Positions 30,278 through 38,975 of a stretch of 64,000 bases of DNA are shown here, piece after piece. How positions within the stretch are numbered: position 1 is the first letter of the stretch; each line of letters starts with the position of its first letter. The position numbers and the translations under genes were made by a program. This DNA comes from Bacteroidota bacterium (GTDB lineage Bacteria; Bacteroidota; Bacteroidia; Bacteroidales; Bacteroidaceae), in assembly GCA_023415545.1 (NCBI GenBank), contig JAEZKJ010000177.1, forward strand, positions 1 to 64,000, in the 5' to 3' direction. The notes below the pieces were generated by a model, which had not been told where the DNA came from, did no database searches, and was given only the letters and a program-made list of their open reading frames with translations.

Positions 30278-31486
30278 ATGAAATTAATGAATGGGTTTGA
30301 ACCACAATTGGCACAGTTCCTTACTGAATTAGGAATATCTAAAGAAAATTTAGGCGTTACAGAGAAGTTTATACTTATTGTAGTCTTACTTTTTTTCGCC
30401 TTTATGGTCGATTATCTTTGCCGTCTATTTTTAGTGCCGATAGTAAAAAAACTCACAAGAAAAACACAGGTGAAATGGGATGATTATATTTTCAATGATA
30501 AATTATTGAATAATTGTTGTCATCTCATTCCACCTGTTATACTTACCATTTTTTTACCTTTTGTTCTAAATGATACTTCACAGTTATATTCTGTACTAAC
30601 AAAACTACTTGAAATATATATCGTAATAGTATCAGTGAATCTTATATGTTCATTTATTTCATCTCTGTATACCATAACACGTGAGTATGAAAAAATGAAA
30701 TCTCATCCATTAAAGGGTGTGTATCAAATGATTCAAATAATTGCTATATCAATAGGAGTAATAATCATAATAGCGATTCTCATTGAAAAAAGCCCTATAA
30801 CAATTCTTACAGGATTAGGTGCATCAGCTGCAGTGTTAATGTTAATATTCAAAGATTCCATTATGGGTCTTGTTTCAGGTATTCAACTCTCAGCCAACAA
30901 AATGCTTACACCTGGTGACTGGATTAGCATGCCTAAATATGGAGCTGATGGTGTTGTAACTGATGTGACTTTAACAACAGTTAAAGTACAAAATTGGGAT
31001 AATACAATTACTACTATTCCTCCTTATGCTCTTGTCAGTGACTCATTTCAAAACTGGAGAGGTATGCAGGAGAGCGGTGGACGTCGTGTTAAACGCTCTG
31101 TTAGCATAGACATGAAGACTATTCGTTTCTGTACAGATGAAGAAGTTGCTTATTTTATAGATAAAGGATGGATAGAAAAAGATAAGTTCAGAGGTGAAAA
31201 ACTTATTAATCTTTCCGTATTTCGTCATTTTATGGAAAACTACCTTCGTAATAATCCTGATGTTAATAATAATATGACAATTATGGTTCGTCAACTTCAA
31301 TCCTCTTCTGAAGGATTACCTTTAGAACTATATTTCTTTACATCTGATAAAACGTGGGTAAATTATGAAAAAATTCAATCTGATGTTTTTGATTATTTCA
31401 TAGCTATGCTTCCTCAGTTTGGATTAAAGGTATTCCAACGTACCAGTGGTGACCCAAGCATACCTCAACCTTCTATCATTATTTAA
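30278..31486 (+). CDS. MscS-family mechanosensitive channel, YbdG (MscM)-like
   Basis: 402 residues from the ATG at 30278 (a GTG one codon earlier is in frame and possible). Several hydrophobic helices occupy about 25-170, with KWDDYIFNDKLLNN between the first ones, as in YbdG. The pore helix and MscS beta-domain follow: TGLGASAAVLMLIFKDSIMGLVSGIQLSANKMLTPGDWISMPKYGADGVVTDVTLTTVKVQNWDNTITTIPPY. The channel opens on membrane tension to release osmolytes; YbdG-type proteins have a small conductance. The gene sits 15 bp after the RND pump in the same direction with a terminator behind it, so the two are probably cotranscribed. Why they are linked is unknown. Confidence 0.9.
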   Translation: MKLMNGFEPQLAQFLTELGISKENLGVTEKFILIVVLLFFAFMVDYLCRLFLVPIVKKLTRKTQVKWDDYIFNDKLLNNCCHLIPPVILTIFLPFVLNDTSQLYSVLTKLLEIYIVIVSVNLICSFISSLYTITREYEKMKSHPLKGVYQMIQIIAISIGVIIIIAILIEKSPITILTGLGASAAVLMLIFKDSIMGLVSGIQLSANKMLTPGDWISMPKYGADGVVTDVTLTTVKVQNWDNTITTIPPYALVSDSFQNWRGMQESGGRRVKRSVSIDMKTIRFCTDEEVAYFIDKGWIEKDKFRGEKLINLSVFRHFMENYLRNNPDVNNNMTIMVRQLQSSSEGLPLELYFFTSDKTWVNYEKIQSDVFDYFIAMLPQFGLKVFQRTSGDPSIPQPSIII

Positions 31487-31507
31487 TTAAAATAATATAT
31501 CCATTAA

Positions 31508-31550
31508 AAAAACTCTCTTTATCAACTTTTGATAAAGAGAGTTTTTAATT
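31508..31550 (+). terminator. Intrinsic terminator of the RND-MscS operon
   Basis: A 16-bp stem (31508-31523 with 31531-31546), a 7-nt loop and flanking A/T runs on both sides. The remainder of the gap to 31751 is AT-rich and shows no gene. Confidence 0.85.
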
Positions 31551-31751
31551 TAATATTTTCTCATATTTGTGAAATAACAAATATTCTTAATTCTAAAATT
31601 ATTTATTTAAGATTTTATGTACACTAATTTCTGTTGAACAAAATCCCTTGGTTTATAGAACTAGATATTAATAATGCTTTTGACACAGTTATTTCAGTTC
31701 ATATTCAAACATATAAAGATATATTATTAAATATATGTTATGTTTCTATTC

Positions 31752-33254
31752 CTAGGAATGAAGTTCAACTATAAATCTTGTACCTTTCTTATAATCTTCA
31801 TCGATTCGTATATTACCATTAAGTTTGAAAGCAATAATAGCGCAAGAAGGTAATCCAAGGCCAGAACCTTTACTTATGTCGTGCACTTGAGCAAAAGGCT
31901 TGAAAAGAGTATCATATTTTTCTCTTTCAATGCCACATCCAGTATCTGTAACAACAAATTGACCAGAGTTGGCACTCCTTTTTTTAAACTCAAGAGTTAT
32001 TCTGCCATTACTAGTATTTACCGCTGAATTATATAGTAAATGAGATAATATTTTCTCTAATGCATCAGGATTTGAACGTATAGTAACTTTAGGAACTTTT
32101 ACTACTGCTTCCACATCCGGATTAAAGTTAACTTTAGCTCTTTCCATAATATTTTCACAAAGAGTACTTATATTAACATTTTGTAGATCATACTTCTCAT
32201 CTTTTGTCTCCTCAAGTAATACAAATGAGTTTATGTCTTTAGTAAGATTCTTTAATGCTTTCAAACTCTTATTGATTGTCTCTGCTGATGCATGAGAATT
32301 AATATCACAACTAATTCTATCAAGTGTAGGATCTATGTGAGCACTTATATTTCTTATAAAATGTGATTTCTGATTGTTGTTATCATTTGCAATAACTAAA
32401 CTTAAATTCAGTTTTTTATATTTTCTTATATTTTTGAAAAGAAGGCCCAAAAGAATTAGAACAACAATAGCTAATCCACCAGAGAGAATACATAAAGAGA
32501 TAATAATAAAAATATTAGTTTGAATTGTATCTTCTTTATCTTTTAATAAATTCTCAGTTGATTCATATTTTTCTTTAAGAGTATTGAGCTCAGCAGTTGT
32601 CTGGATCTTATTTATTGAATCTTGCCATAGGGTATAAAGTTTTTTCATAGCTATAGCAAGCGGGGCATCATTCTTTTGTTGAGCATAATCAATCATTTGT
32701 TTATAAGTATCACCAATCTCGAGACCTTTTTTACCTTTAGAACGAATACTTACAATCTTTTTATATGATTCAATACTTTTATCTGTAAAGCCGAAAGATT
32801 TGTAAACAGATGCCTCTGTAAACAGATAATCCTCTTTTATTGCATCAGAATTAAGCTTTGTTGCATAGTCTTTTATTAGATTAAGATAAGTTTTGCTTTG
32901 ATCCCATTTCTTTATATTGGTATACATACGAAGTCTCTCCTTATTAACAAGATAACGGAGTTCGTAATTGTTTTTCTTTGATTCAACTTCATCCTTTGCA
33001 ATAAATGAATCCATATTCCTGCAAATAGCAAAGGCTTCTTTATATTTAAGTTTGGCTGTATATGATTGGCTTAACTTAATCCCTTCATTTACAGCTTCTT
33101 TATATTGTTTGTTTTGAACTAAGTTATTAAAACTACGACCTTCTATTATTGTTTCTGTAATTTGCTTTTCATTATTTGAAGGCTTGTTTGTGTTTTGTGC
33201 TTGTACAAAAAGTACCGAAAGGCAAAAAATAAATAGGAATGAATATGTTTTCAT
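31752..33254 (-). CDS. TPR-type sensor histidine kinase with altered H-box
   Basis: 500 residues: signal peptide (ends VQA-Q20); helical TPR-like sensor (about 25-240, for example LRYLVNKERLRMYTNIKKWDQSKTYLN); one membrane helix (about 253-275, IFIIISLCILSGGLAIVVLIL); DHp region; and HATPase with N-box residue in LLYNSAVNT, G1 DTGCGI and G2 GSGLGL. The ATP-binding half looks intact. The DHp segment reads FIRNISAHIDPTL: against the common FxxNxSHExRTPL, Ala305 stands at the phospho-acceptor His position and His306 at the Glu position. It may therefore phosphorylate unusually or act as phosphatase/pseudokinase. No receiver is fused and no regulator is adjacent. A -7 box lies at 33272-33279. Confidence 0.8.
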   Translation of the reverse strand: MKTYSFLFIFCLSVLFVQAQNTNKPSNNEKQITETIIEGRSFNNLVQNKQYKEAVNEGIKLSQSYTAKLKYKEAFAICRNMDSFIAKDEVESKKNNYELRYLVNKERLRMYTNIKKWDQSKTYLNLIKDYATKLNSDAIKEDYLFTEASVYKSFGFTDKSIESYKKIVSIRSKGKKGLEIGDTYKQMIDYAQQKNDAPLAIAMKKLYTLWQDSINKIQTTAELNTLKEKYESTENLLKDKEDTIQTNIFIIISLCILSGGLAIVVLILLGLLFKNIRKYKKLNLSLVIANDNNNQKSHFIRNISAHIDPTLDRISCDINSHASAETINKSLKALKNLTKDINSFVLLEETKDEKYDLQNVNISTLCENIMERAKVNFNPDVEAVVKVPKVTIRSNPDALEKILSHLLYNSAVNTSNGRITLEFKKRSANSGQFVVTDTGCGIEREKYDTLFKPFAQVHDISKGSGLGLPSCAIIAFKLNGNIRIDEDYKKGTRFIVELHS

Positions 33255-33271
33255 GTAAATACTCTTTTGTG

Positions 33272-33279
33272 CAAATATA
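33272..33279 (-). promoter_or_regulatory. -7 box of the TPR histidine kinase gene
   Basis: Minus-strand TATATTTG, an exact TAnnTTTG match 17 bp upstream of the ATG, implying a very short leader. No clear -33 TTTG. Confidence 0.45.
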
Positions 33280-33475
33280 GTTTTTATTTATAATAATACT
33301 TTAATTGAATAATTATTTATACTCAATTTTTTATATAAACATATTAAAATTTTTCTCTACCAAATAAACTCTAAATGGTCTGTTTGTGCCTTTTTACTAA
33401 TATTCACTGAGTTATTGTTGTATAATTTAAATTACAATGTATATAAAGTTTCATTCAAGATTCACCATTTATATA

Positions 33476-33520
33476 TAATCAAAAAGGAAGTTAACTTATC
33501 GATGTCAACTTCCTTTTTTA
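33476..33520 (-). terminator. Intrinsic terminator after the OmpA-family gene
   Basis: AAAAAGGAAGTTAAC (33481-33495) pairs, with one mismatch, with the segment at 33504-33518, and the A-run becomes a T-tract on the minus strand. It lies about 35 bp past the OmpA stop. The rest of the 299-bp gap is AT-rich without a further feature. Confidence 0.75.
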
Positions 33521-33553
33521 GAAAAACAAATGAAACTTATTTAGATAGATAGT

Positions 33554-34720
33554 TTACTTAACTTCAAGTATAACTCTACGATCAAATGATGGAGGAGTTA
33601 ACATGTTTACACCACCCATACCACTAACAGTCATTCTACTCATGTTTATACCCATTTTCTCAAGCTCTTTAGCAACTGTGTGAGCACGGTTTTCGCTAAG
33701 TTTCTTGTTCCAAGCTGGAGTACCAGTTGAGCTATCAGCATAACCAGTGATAGTGATGTTTGTATTAGGATTAGCATTCATAAAATCTGCAACCTGTTTC
33801 AAATTTACAACTTGTTTCTTTGGCATAACAGAAGATCCAATTTCAAAGAATATTGATTGAGGAATATCTGCTAGTTCAACAATAGTTGTAGTAGTATTAG
33901 TAGGAGCAGGCATATTAGCTATTTGATTTTTTAGCTGTTGATTTTGAGCTATTTGCTGAGCAAGTGCAGCATTAACAGCGTCAAGTTGAGAAGCACTCAT
34001 AGCCATTATAGCATCGATGTCAGGAGCTAGTTGCCATCCTCTTTGTGGAAGATTTATTGTAATACCAGCTGTTGCACCAATCATCAAGTTAAGTCCTTCG
34101 TTATTGATACCTGTAAACTGATTATTAACAACCATTCCATTGAACTCAAGATTGATATCTAAAACACTTGATACTCTAAATTTATTCAAAAGACCAAAGT
34201 TCAAGGTTACATCATCTAAATGAGGAGCTGACATGGTGTGGGCCCATCCAAAACCACCAAATGGAATGAAATTATAAACTCTTTCTGGGTTGTAACCAGC
34301 CAACATGTTACTAACATTCATTAGAACATCTGCATGTAAATTAAAATAATCAAGTTCATTTTTGTAGTATCCACCATCTTTTACTGTTTTAGAATAAGGA
34401 AGTATATGGTTTGTGAAATATTTAGCTTTGAAACCACTACCTTGAATTCTAAATCCAATACCTGGAGTGAACCACTTACCAACAGATAAATTTACAGCAG
34501 GAGCTAATCTATCAGTCATACTTTTATTGTTTATTTTACTTCCGAAAATAGTTTGTACACCACCTCCAGCTGAAATAAACCAGTTATCAAAGAATTTATT
34601 AGTAACGACCTTATATTTGTTGACAGGAACCTGCATTATGTCAACATCGCTAACAACTTCTTGAGCGAAACCAGTAGAGCATATACCTACTAGCGCTAAA
34701 ATTAAAATCGATTTTTTCAT
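33554..34720 (-). CDS. OmpA-family outer-membrane protein
   Basis: 388 residues from the ATG at 34720; an in-frame TTG six bases earlier is a poorer start. Signal peptide MKKSILILALVGICSTGFA-Q. An N-terminal beta-barrel-like domain (about 40-235, with alternating aromatic strands and a NLPQRGWQL end) is joined by a Gln/Ala-rich helical linker (AALAQQIAQNQQLKNQIANM) to a C-terminal OmpA peptidoglycan-binding domain (about 275-388): ITITGYADSSTGTPAWNKKLSENRAHTVAKELEKMGI has the usual Asp and Arg residues. It should tie the outer membrane to peptidoglycan. Monocistronic by the terminator behind it. Upstream is yaaA on the same strand. Confidence 0.9.
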   Translation of the reverse strand: MKKSILILALVGICSTGFAQEVVSDVDIMQVPVNKYKVVTNKFFDNWFISAGGGVQTIFGSKINNKSMTDRLAPAVNLSVGKWFTPGIGFRIQGSGFKAKYFTNHILPYSKTVKDGGYYKNELDYFNLHADVLMNVSNMLAGYNPERVYNFIPFGGFGWAHTMSAPHLDDVTLNFGLLNKFRVSSVLDINLEFNGMVVNNQFTGINNEGLNLMIGATAGITINLPQRGWQLAPDIDAIMAMSASQLDAVNAALAQQIAQNQQLKNQIANMPAPTNTTTTIVELADIPQSIFFEIGSSVMPKKQVVNLKQVADFMNANPNTNITITGYADSSTGTPAWNKKLSENRAHTVAKELEKMGINMSRMTVSGMGGVNMLTPPSFDRRVILEVK

Positions 34721-34821
34721 ATTCAAACTAATTAATTTAATTTATTTAGGCATCTTCAATGAAATCAAAACAACCTCATTATTATTATTGTTTGAAAAGC
34801 GTTCAATTTTAACTATTATTA

Positions 34822-35586
34822 TCAAAAAAAGATGAAAGAGAATTTATTTTCCGTGCTTCTCTCTTGATTAAAGGTAAATCCTTCCCAAGAGAAACTTTTT
34901 AGCATTTCAACATCTTCAATTCTATTTTCAAGTATAAATCTAGTCATTTGTCCTCTGCACATCTTAGTATAAATAACTATTGTTTTTAACTTATCTTTTT
35001 TCATAACTTGAAATTCAGGATAAATGATGTTGACGCTTTTCTCAACTTTTTTCCAATCAAAAAGATCTTTCATCTCTTCACTTGCTAGATATACAATTGT
35101 TCCTCCACTTTTGTTTACAAGATTTATGAATAAGTCAGTAAGTTCTCCTTTCCAAAAGTCGAACATGCTCAATCCTCCGTTCTCAGCCAATCTAACATTA
35201 CCCTCAAGTCTGTATGATTTAATAGCATCCAATGGTCTTAATAACCCATAGAGAAAGGAGGTAATAAGTAGATGGTCTTGAGCATATAGTAAATCTGCTT
35301 CAGTAAAAGTACGAGGAGCAATATTTTTATAAACAGCTCCATTATAGGCAAATAGTGCAGGTATAGGAGAGGGTTCTTCAGAAAGAAAATCTTTGAATCG
35401 CATATGAGTTTTCAAAGCTATGTCTGTATTAACATGAAGCAAATTTGCCAACTCTTCTGTACTTTTTTCTGAAAGTTCAATAGCCTCTCGTATTGCATTC
35501 TCTTTAAACATTGGAGTTGTGCTAAAAGGAACATTATATGTTGCTTTATCTGTCATTGTTTTAGCACAAGAAATTAATATCATCAT
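34822..35586 (-). CDS. yaaA: YaaA-family peroxide-stress protein (UPF0246/DUF328)
   Basis: 254 residues, the usual length. The family start ILISCAKTM, the SxxTPMFKENA segment, DFLSEEPSPIPALFAYNGAVYKNI, FLYGLLRPLDAIKSYRLEGN and the C-terminal FTFNQERSTENKFSFIF are characteristic. In E. coli YaaA lowers free iron during H2O2 stress and binds DNA; here the function is by family only. It has no signal peptide and is cytoplasmic. Two adjacent ATG codons (35586 and 35583) are both usable. It diverges from the thioredoxin-like gene across about 95 bp. Confidence 0.9.
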   Translation of the reverse strand: MMILISCAKTMTDKATYNVPFSTTPMFKENAIREAIELSEKSTEELANLLHVNTDIALKTHMRFKDFLSEEPSPIPALFAYNGAVYKNIAPRTFTEADLLYAQDHLLITSFLYGLLRPLDAIKSYRLEGNVRLAENGGLSMFDFWKGELTDLFINLVNKSGGTIVYLASEEMKDLFDWKKVEKSVNIIYPEFQVMKKDKLKTIVIYTKMCRGQMTRFILENRIEDVEMLKSFSWEGFTFNQERSTENKFSFIFF

Positions 35587-35637
35587 AATTATTCAGATTT
35601 ATAGTTTAAAGATAATAATTGGTTTATAGGAATTTGA

Positions 35638-35645
35638 TACTTTTG
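35638..35645 (+). promoter_or_regulatory. -7 box of the thioredoxin-like gene
   Basis: TACTTTTG matches TAnnTTTG exactly, 36 bp before the ATG at 35682. An exact 16-bp tandem duplication (35647-35678) occupies the leader. Confidence 0.5.
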
Positions 35646-35646
35646 T

Positions 35647-35678
35647 CATAAAATGTAATAAACATAAAATGTAATAAT
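35647..35678. repeat. Two-copy 16-bp tandem repeat in the thioredoxin-like gene leader
   Basis: CATAAAATGTAATAA begins at 35647 and again at 35663, a period of 16 bp. It lies between the -7 box and the start codon, so it would be in the 5' untranslated region and could change its length by slippage. Confidence 0.8.
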
Positions 35679-35681
35679 AGA

Positions 35682-36179
35682 ATGAAAAAGATAACATTAT
35701 TGTTCATCTCATTAGTTATGAGTATGATTGTGAATGCTCAGGAGATGACGATTGGAACTCAACTTCCAAATTTCTCTTTACAATCCCAAAGTAATGGGAA
35801 TTTAAACTCATCCGATTTAAAAGGAAAAGTAGTTTTAATATCACTATTCGCTACCTGGTGTGGTCCATGTCAAAGTGAGTTAGCAGAAGTTGAAAAGGAG
35901 TTATGGCCAAAGTTTAAGGATAATAAAGAATTTGCGATTGTTGTAATTGGAAGGGAGCATACAGAACAACAATTAAAAGAGTATAATGAAAGAAAGAAGT
36001 TCTCTTTCCCTCTTTATCCAGACCCAAAACGTGAAGTTTATTCTCTTTTTGCCGATAAAACTATACCTAGAGCTTATCTATTTAATAAAGAGGGTCAGTT
36101 GGTTTATTCATCTATAGGCTATACGAAAGAGGATTTTAATACTCTTATGAATAAGATAGAAGAGAATCTAAAGAAATAA
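35682..36179 (+). CDS. Secreted TlpA/AhpC-like thioredoxin-fold protein
   Basis: 165 residues with a signal peptide MKKITLLFISLVMSMIVNA-Q. The single thioredoxin fold has FATWCGPCQSEL with redox Cys60 and Cys63, and a cis-Pro-type segment TIPRAYLFNKEG. The spacing VIGREHTEQQLKEYN before it is of the TlpA/ResA kind. It should act in the periplasm as a disulfide reductant or thiol-disulfide exchanger. Monocistronic by position; trpS follows after 67 bp with its own promoter. Physiological partner unknown. Confidence 0.88.
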   Translation: MKKITLLFISLVMSMIVNAQEMTIGTQLPNFSLQSQSNGNLNSSDLKGKVVLISLFATWCGPCQSELAEVEKELWPKFKDNKEFAIVVIGREHTEQQLKEYNERKKFSFPLYPDPKREVYSLFADKTIPRAYLFNKEGQLVYSSIGYTKEDFNTLMNKIEENLKK

Positions 36180-36182
36180 ATA

Positions 36183-36214
36183 TTTGTTTGTATAGCCCTT
36201 TCTATCTATCTTTG
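36183..36214 (+). promoter_or_regulatory. Promoter of trpS
   Basis: TTTG at 36183-36186, a 20-nt spacer, and TATCTTTG at 36207-36214 match the Bacteroidetes -33/-7 consensus well. The leader to the ATG at 36247 is about 25 nt. Confidence 0.7.
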
Positions 36215-36246
36215 TATCATAATGATATACTACTTATAATTGTAAA

Positions 36247-37341
36247 ATGAAAACAGAAAAGATTATTCTCACCGGTGATCGTCCAACCGGTCGTCTGCAT
36301 ATTGGCCACTATGTTGGCTCACTTAAACGTAGAGTAGAACTTCAAAACTCAGGATCATACGACAAAATTTTCGTATTTATTGCTGACGCACAAGCGTTGA
36401 CCGATAATATCGATAACCCTGAAAAGGTGCGTCAAAATGTTATTGAGGTAGCTCTTGACTATCTAGCTTGTGGACTTGATCCTTCTAAATCAACTATTTT
36501 TATTCAATCTCAGATTCCTGAACTTTGTGAGTTATCATTTTATTATATGGATCTTGTTACAGTGTCTCGTCTTCAAAGAAATCCAACTGTAAAGACAGAA
36601 ATCCAAATGCGTAATTTTGAAAGCAGTATTCCTGTAGGATTTTTCACATATCCTATAAGTCAGGCTGCCGATATCACTGCATTCAAGGCCACAACAGTTC
36701 CTGCTGGTGAAGATCAGGAACCTATGATAGAACAAGCACGTGAGATAGTACGTAGATTTAATTATATATATGGTGAAACATTAGTTGAGCCGGAGATTCT
36801 ATTGCCAACAAATCAAGTTTGTCTTCGTCTTCCAGGTACCGATGGTAAAGCAAAAATGAGTAAGTCTCTTGGTAACTGCATTTACCTTTCAGATAGTGCT
36901 GCAGAAGTTGAGAAAAAAGTTAAGAGTATGTTTACTGATCCAACTCATTTACGTGTACAGGATCCTGGCAAGATAGAAGGAAATACAGTATTTACATATC
37001 TTGATGCTTTTAGCAAACCAGAACATTTTGGTCTATATCTTCCTGAATACAATAATCTTCAAGAGTTGAAAGATCACTATCAAAGAGGTGGACTTGGAGA
37101 TATGAAAGTAAAGAAATTCTTGAATTCAGTTCTTCAAGAAGAGCTAGAACCGATAAGAAATCGCAGAAAAGAGTTCGAAAAAGATATACCTGCTGTTTAT
37201 GAAATGTTGAAAAAAGGATGCGAAAGTGCTCGTGAAACAGCATCTGCAACTCTTGATGAGGTTAGAAAAGCTATGAAGATTAATTATTTTGATGACCTAG
37301 AGCTTATAGCAGAACAGGCTAAACGTTTCAATCAAGAATAA
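36247..37341 (+). CDS. trpS: Tryptophanyl-tRNA synthetase
   Basis: 364 residues, a normal class I TrpRS length. The nucleotide-binding motif is [10 protein letters not shown] (HIGH at 18-21); the second motif KMSKS is at 203-207, followed by [53 protein letters not shown] are typical substrate-binding blocks. It charges tRNA-Trp in the cytoplasm. It has its own promoter and terminator. No T-box or leader peptide is visible upstream. Confidence 0.97.
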   Translation: MKTEKIILTGDRPTGRLHIGHYVGSLKRRVELQNSGSYDKIFVFIADAQALTDNIDNPEKVRQNVIEVALDYLACGLDPSKSTIFIQSQIPELCELSFYYMDLVTVSRLQRNPTVKTEIQMRNFESSIPVGFFTYPISQAADITAFKATTVPAGEDQEPMIEQAREIVRRFNYIYGETLVEPEILLPTNQVCLRLPGTDGKAKMSKSLGNCIYLSDSAAEVEKKVKSMFTDPTHLRVQDPGKIEGNTVFTYLDAFSKPEHFGLYLPEYNNLQELKDHYQRGGLGDMKVKKFLNSVLQEELEPIRNRRKEFEKDIPAVYEMLKKGCESARETASATLDEVRKAMKINYFDDLELIAEQAKRFNQE

Positions 37342-37361
37342 TTTTTAAACATATATTTTAT

Positions 37362-37408
37362 CTCCTCCGTAAACCAAAAATAGTGTTTTCGGAGGAGTTT
37401 TATTTTTA
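37362..37408 (+). terminator. Intrinsic terminator after trpS
   Basis: CTCCTCCG (37362-37369) pairs with CGGAGGAG (37390-37397), with a further AAAC/GTTT pairing inside, then a T-rich tail. Confidence 0.75.
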
Positions 37409-37530
37409 TAAGGGCATATAATTTATGAAAGTATGTTTTTGTGCAGAAATATTTTTACTAAATAAGTGTGGTGAGAGTTAGACTATTAGCCTTTGTGGTA
37501 ACTTTTTTTAGAAAAAATCTTTTTGGAAAA

Positions 37531-37562
37531 CTTGCTAGTTAAATATTTATCATCTATCTTTG
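37531..37562 (+). promoter_or_regulatory. Promoter of tRNA-Val
   Basis: CTTG at 37531-37534, a 20-nt spacer and TATCTTTG at 37555-37562, the same -7 octamer as trpS. The predicted transcription start is about 25 bp before the tRNA. Confidence 0.6.
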
Positions 37563-37592
37563 CATCGCTTTTGAAACAAGAGGTGATAACAA

Positions 37593-37667
37593 GGGCGTTT
37601 AGCTCAGCTGGTTCAGAGCATCTGCCTTACAAGCAGAGGGTCGGCGGTTCGAATCCGTCAACGCCCA
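37593..37667 (+). tRNA. tRNA-Val (anticodon TAC)
   Basis: 75 nt without an encoded CCA. The cloverleaf folds fully: acceptor GGGCGTT/AACGCCC, D-arm GCTC/GAGC, anticodon arm TCTGC-CTTACAA-GCAGA with anticodon TAC, variable GGGTC, T-arm GGCGG-TTCGAAT-CCGTC (one G-T pair), and discriminator A at 37667. It decodes GUA and, by wobble, other valine codons. Confidence 0.96.
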
Positions 37668-37702
37668 CGAAAGAAAATTTTTATTGTGTGTTTTATTTAG
37701 TG

Positions 37703-37736
37703 CGAGGTGATACTTATTAGTGTCGGCTCGTTTTTT
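37703..37736 (+). terminator. Probable terminator after tRNA-Val
   Basis: CGAG and GATAC on the left pair with GTGTC and CTCG on the right (one G-T pair and a 2-nt internal loop), followed by six T. The gap up to 37824 holds nothing else. Confidence 0.55.
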
Positions 37737-37824
37737 ATTATGCCATTCTTCTTTTATAGGCTTACTAAATTTTATACATAAAAACAATCCCTCAGAATTT
37801 CGGTATGTTACCGTAGATACATTA

Positions 37825-38757
37825 TCATTTGTAGGACCCACAAATTATCGGGTTGGGCGAACTCTTAGCATAAGTCCAAGCCTTTCTCTTAATTATATTA
37901 ATGCTCTTATCATTGTATATTTCCATATCCCATCTTTCCAATCCAAAATAGTTCGAATATGGAATAAATAATTTGTTTGCAGAGAGTATTTTTTTGGGTG
38001 TGTATGAGGTGAATTTCTTAAAATCTCTAATCATATGTGACTGATCAGTGTATTCGCAGTCAAGTGCAACTTGTGCCATAGGTAAGTCTGAGTTATTTTT
38101 AATGATTTTCAAAGCTTTCTGATATCTAACAATCGCAGAGAATGTTTTAGGCATGATGCCTATGTTATCTATAAATACCCTTGTAAATTGTTTATTACTC
38201 AAAAATATATGTTCAGCTAGCTTATCGGATTTTGTATTAGTATTTGTATTTATTATTCCTATTATATCTTTTAAATATGGTAAGTAGTAATTCATCTTGT
38301 TGTTTTTTATTCTGAATAAAAAAAACGATTCAATGCATTCTATTGCCATAATATGATTGTCACTGTTAGCTACTTTTCTGGATAATAGTTCTAGTCCTGC
38401 ATCCTCCAAATCATCAATATAAACCTGTTCATTTAAAAATTCTCCAGCAGGTATTCCCAAAAGAAATTTAGCAGCGAATGGTCTTAATACAACCCCAATG
38501 ACTATTGCTTTTTCATTATCTTTATTGATAAAAAAGCTTTTATCGTGTTGGCCAATTATAACTCCCTTATAATTATAGTTGTTATATGATTGATTAATGC
38601 TTCTAAATTCAATCTTATGAAATATGAGTTCAATATGTCCTGATGGTAAAGCTTTCTCCTTTAATATACTTTCGTTTTTTGAGTCTAATATCCAAAAATA
38701 TTGAATATATGATTCTAATTCTTTACAAGGAAAAATGATATTTGTAAAAATCCCCAT
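37825..38757 (-). CDS. AraC-family transcriptional regulator
   Basis: 310 residues. The N-terminal part (about 1-150) resembles the DUF6597-type sensor domain, starting FPCKELESYIQYFWILDS and followed by ALPSGHIELIFHK. The C-terminal AraC domain (about 190-285) has two helix-turn-helix units: SDKLAEHIFLSNKQFTRVFIDNIGIMPKTF and PMAQVALDCEYTDQSHMIRDFKKFTSYTPKKI. No signal peptide. It could respond to a small ligand; the target is unknown. It lies beside tRNA-Val and a membrane TPR regulator. A minus-strand -7 box (TAACTTTG) is at 38833-38840, giving a leader of about 70 nt. Confidence 0.88.
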   Translation of the reverse strand: MGIFTNIIFPCKELESYIQYFWILDSKNESILKEKALPSGHIELIFHKIEFRSINQSYNNYNYKGVIIGQHDKSFFINKDNEKAIVIGVVLRPFAAKFLLGIPAGEFLNEQVYIDDLEDAGLELLSRKVANSDNHIMAIECIESFFLFRIKNNKMNYYLPYLKDIIGIINTNTNTKSDKLAEHIFLSNKQFTRVFIDNIGIMPKTFSAIVRYQKALKIIKNNSDLPMAQVALDCEYTDQSHMIRDFKKFTSYTPKKILSANKLFIPYSNYFGLERWDMEIYNDKSINIIKRKAWTYAKSSPNPIICGSYK

Positions 38758-38832
38758 GAAATAGCAGTCTTTAGTTCCTATATGTATTTGACCTTATAGT
38801 AACCATTTGTCGTTACTAGTTTTTGTTTGGTG

Positions 38833-38840
38833 CAAAGTTA
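38833..38840 (-). promoter_or_regulatory. -7 box of the AraC-family gene
   Basis: Minus-strand TAACTTTG, an exact TAnnTTTG match, 76 bp before the ATG. Confidence 0.45.
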
Positions 38841-38975
38841 TATTGATTATAGGATTAATACTAAAGTATAATATGGACAATATATTTTTTAAAAATCAGT
38901 AAATCAAATATTTATATTGAATATAAATGGACAAATTTATTTTCTGTATTGTATGTTTGCGACAAATATTTAAAA

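Noticed and set aside
37523..37720. A small ORF running through tRNA-Val
   Set aside because: It overlaps the whole tRNA gene and its translation is just the tRNA and leader sequence.
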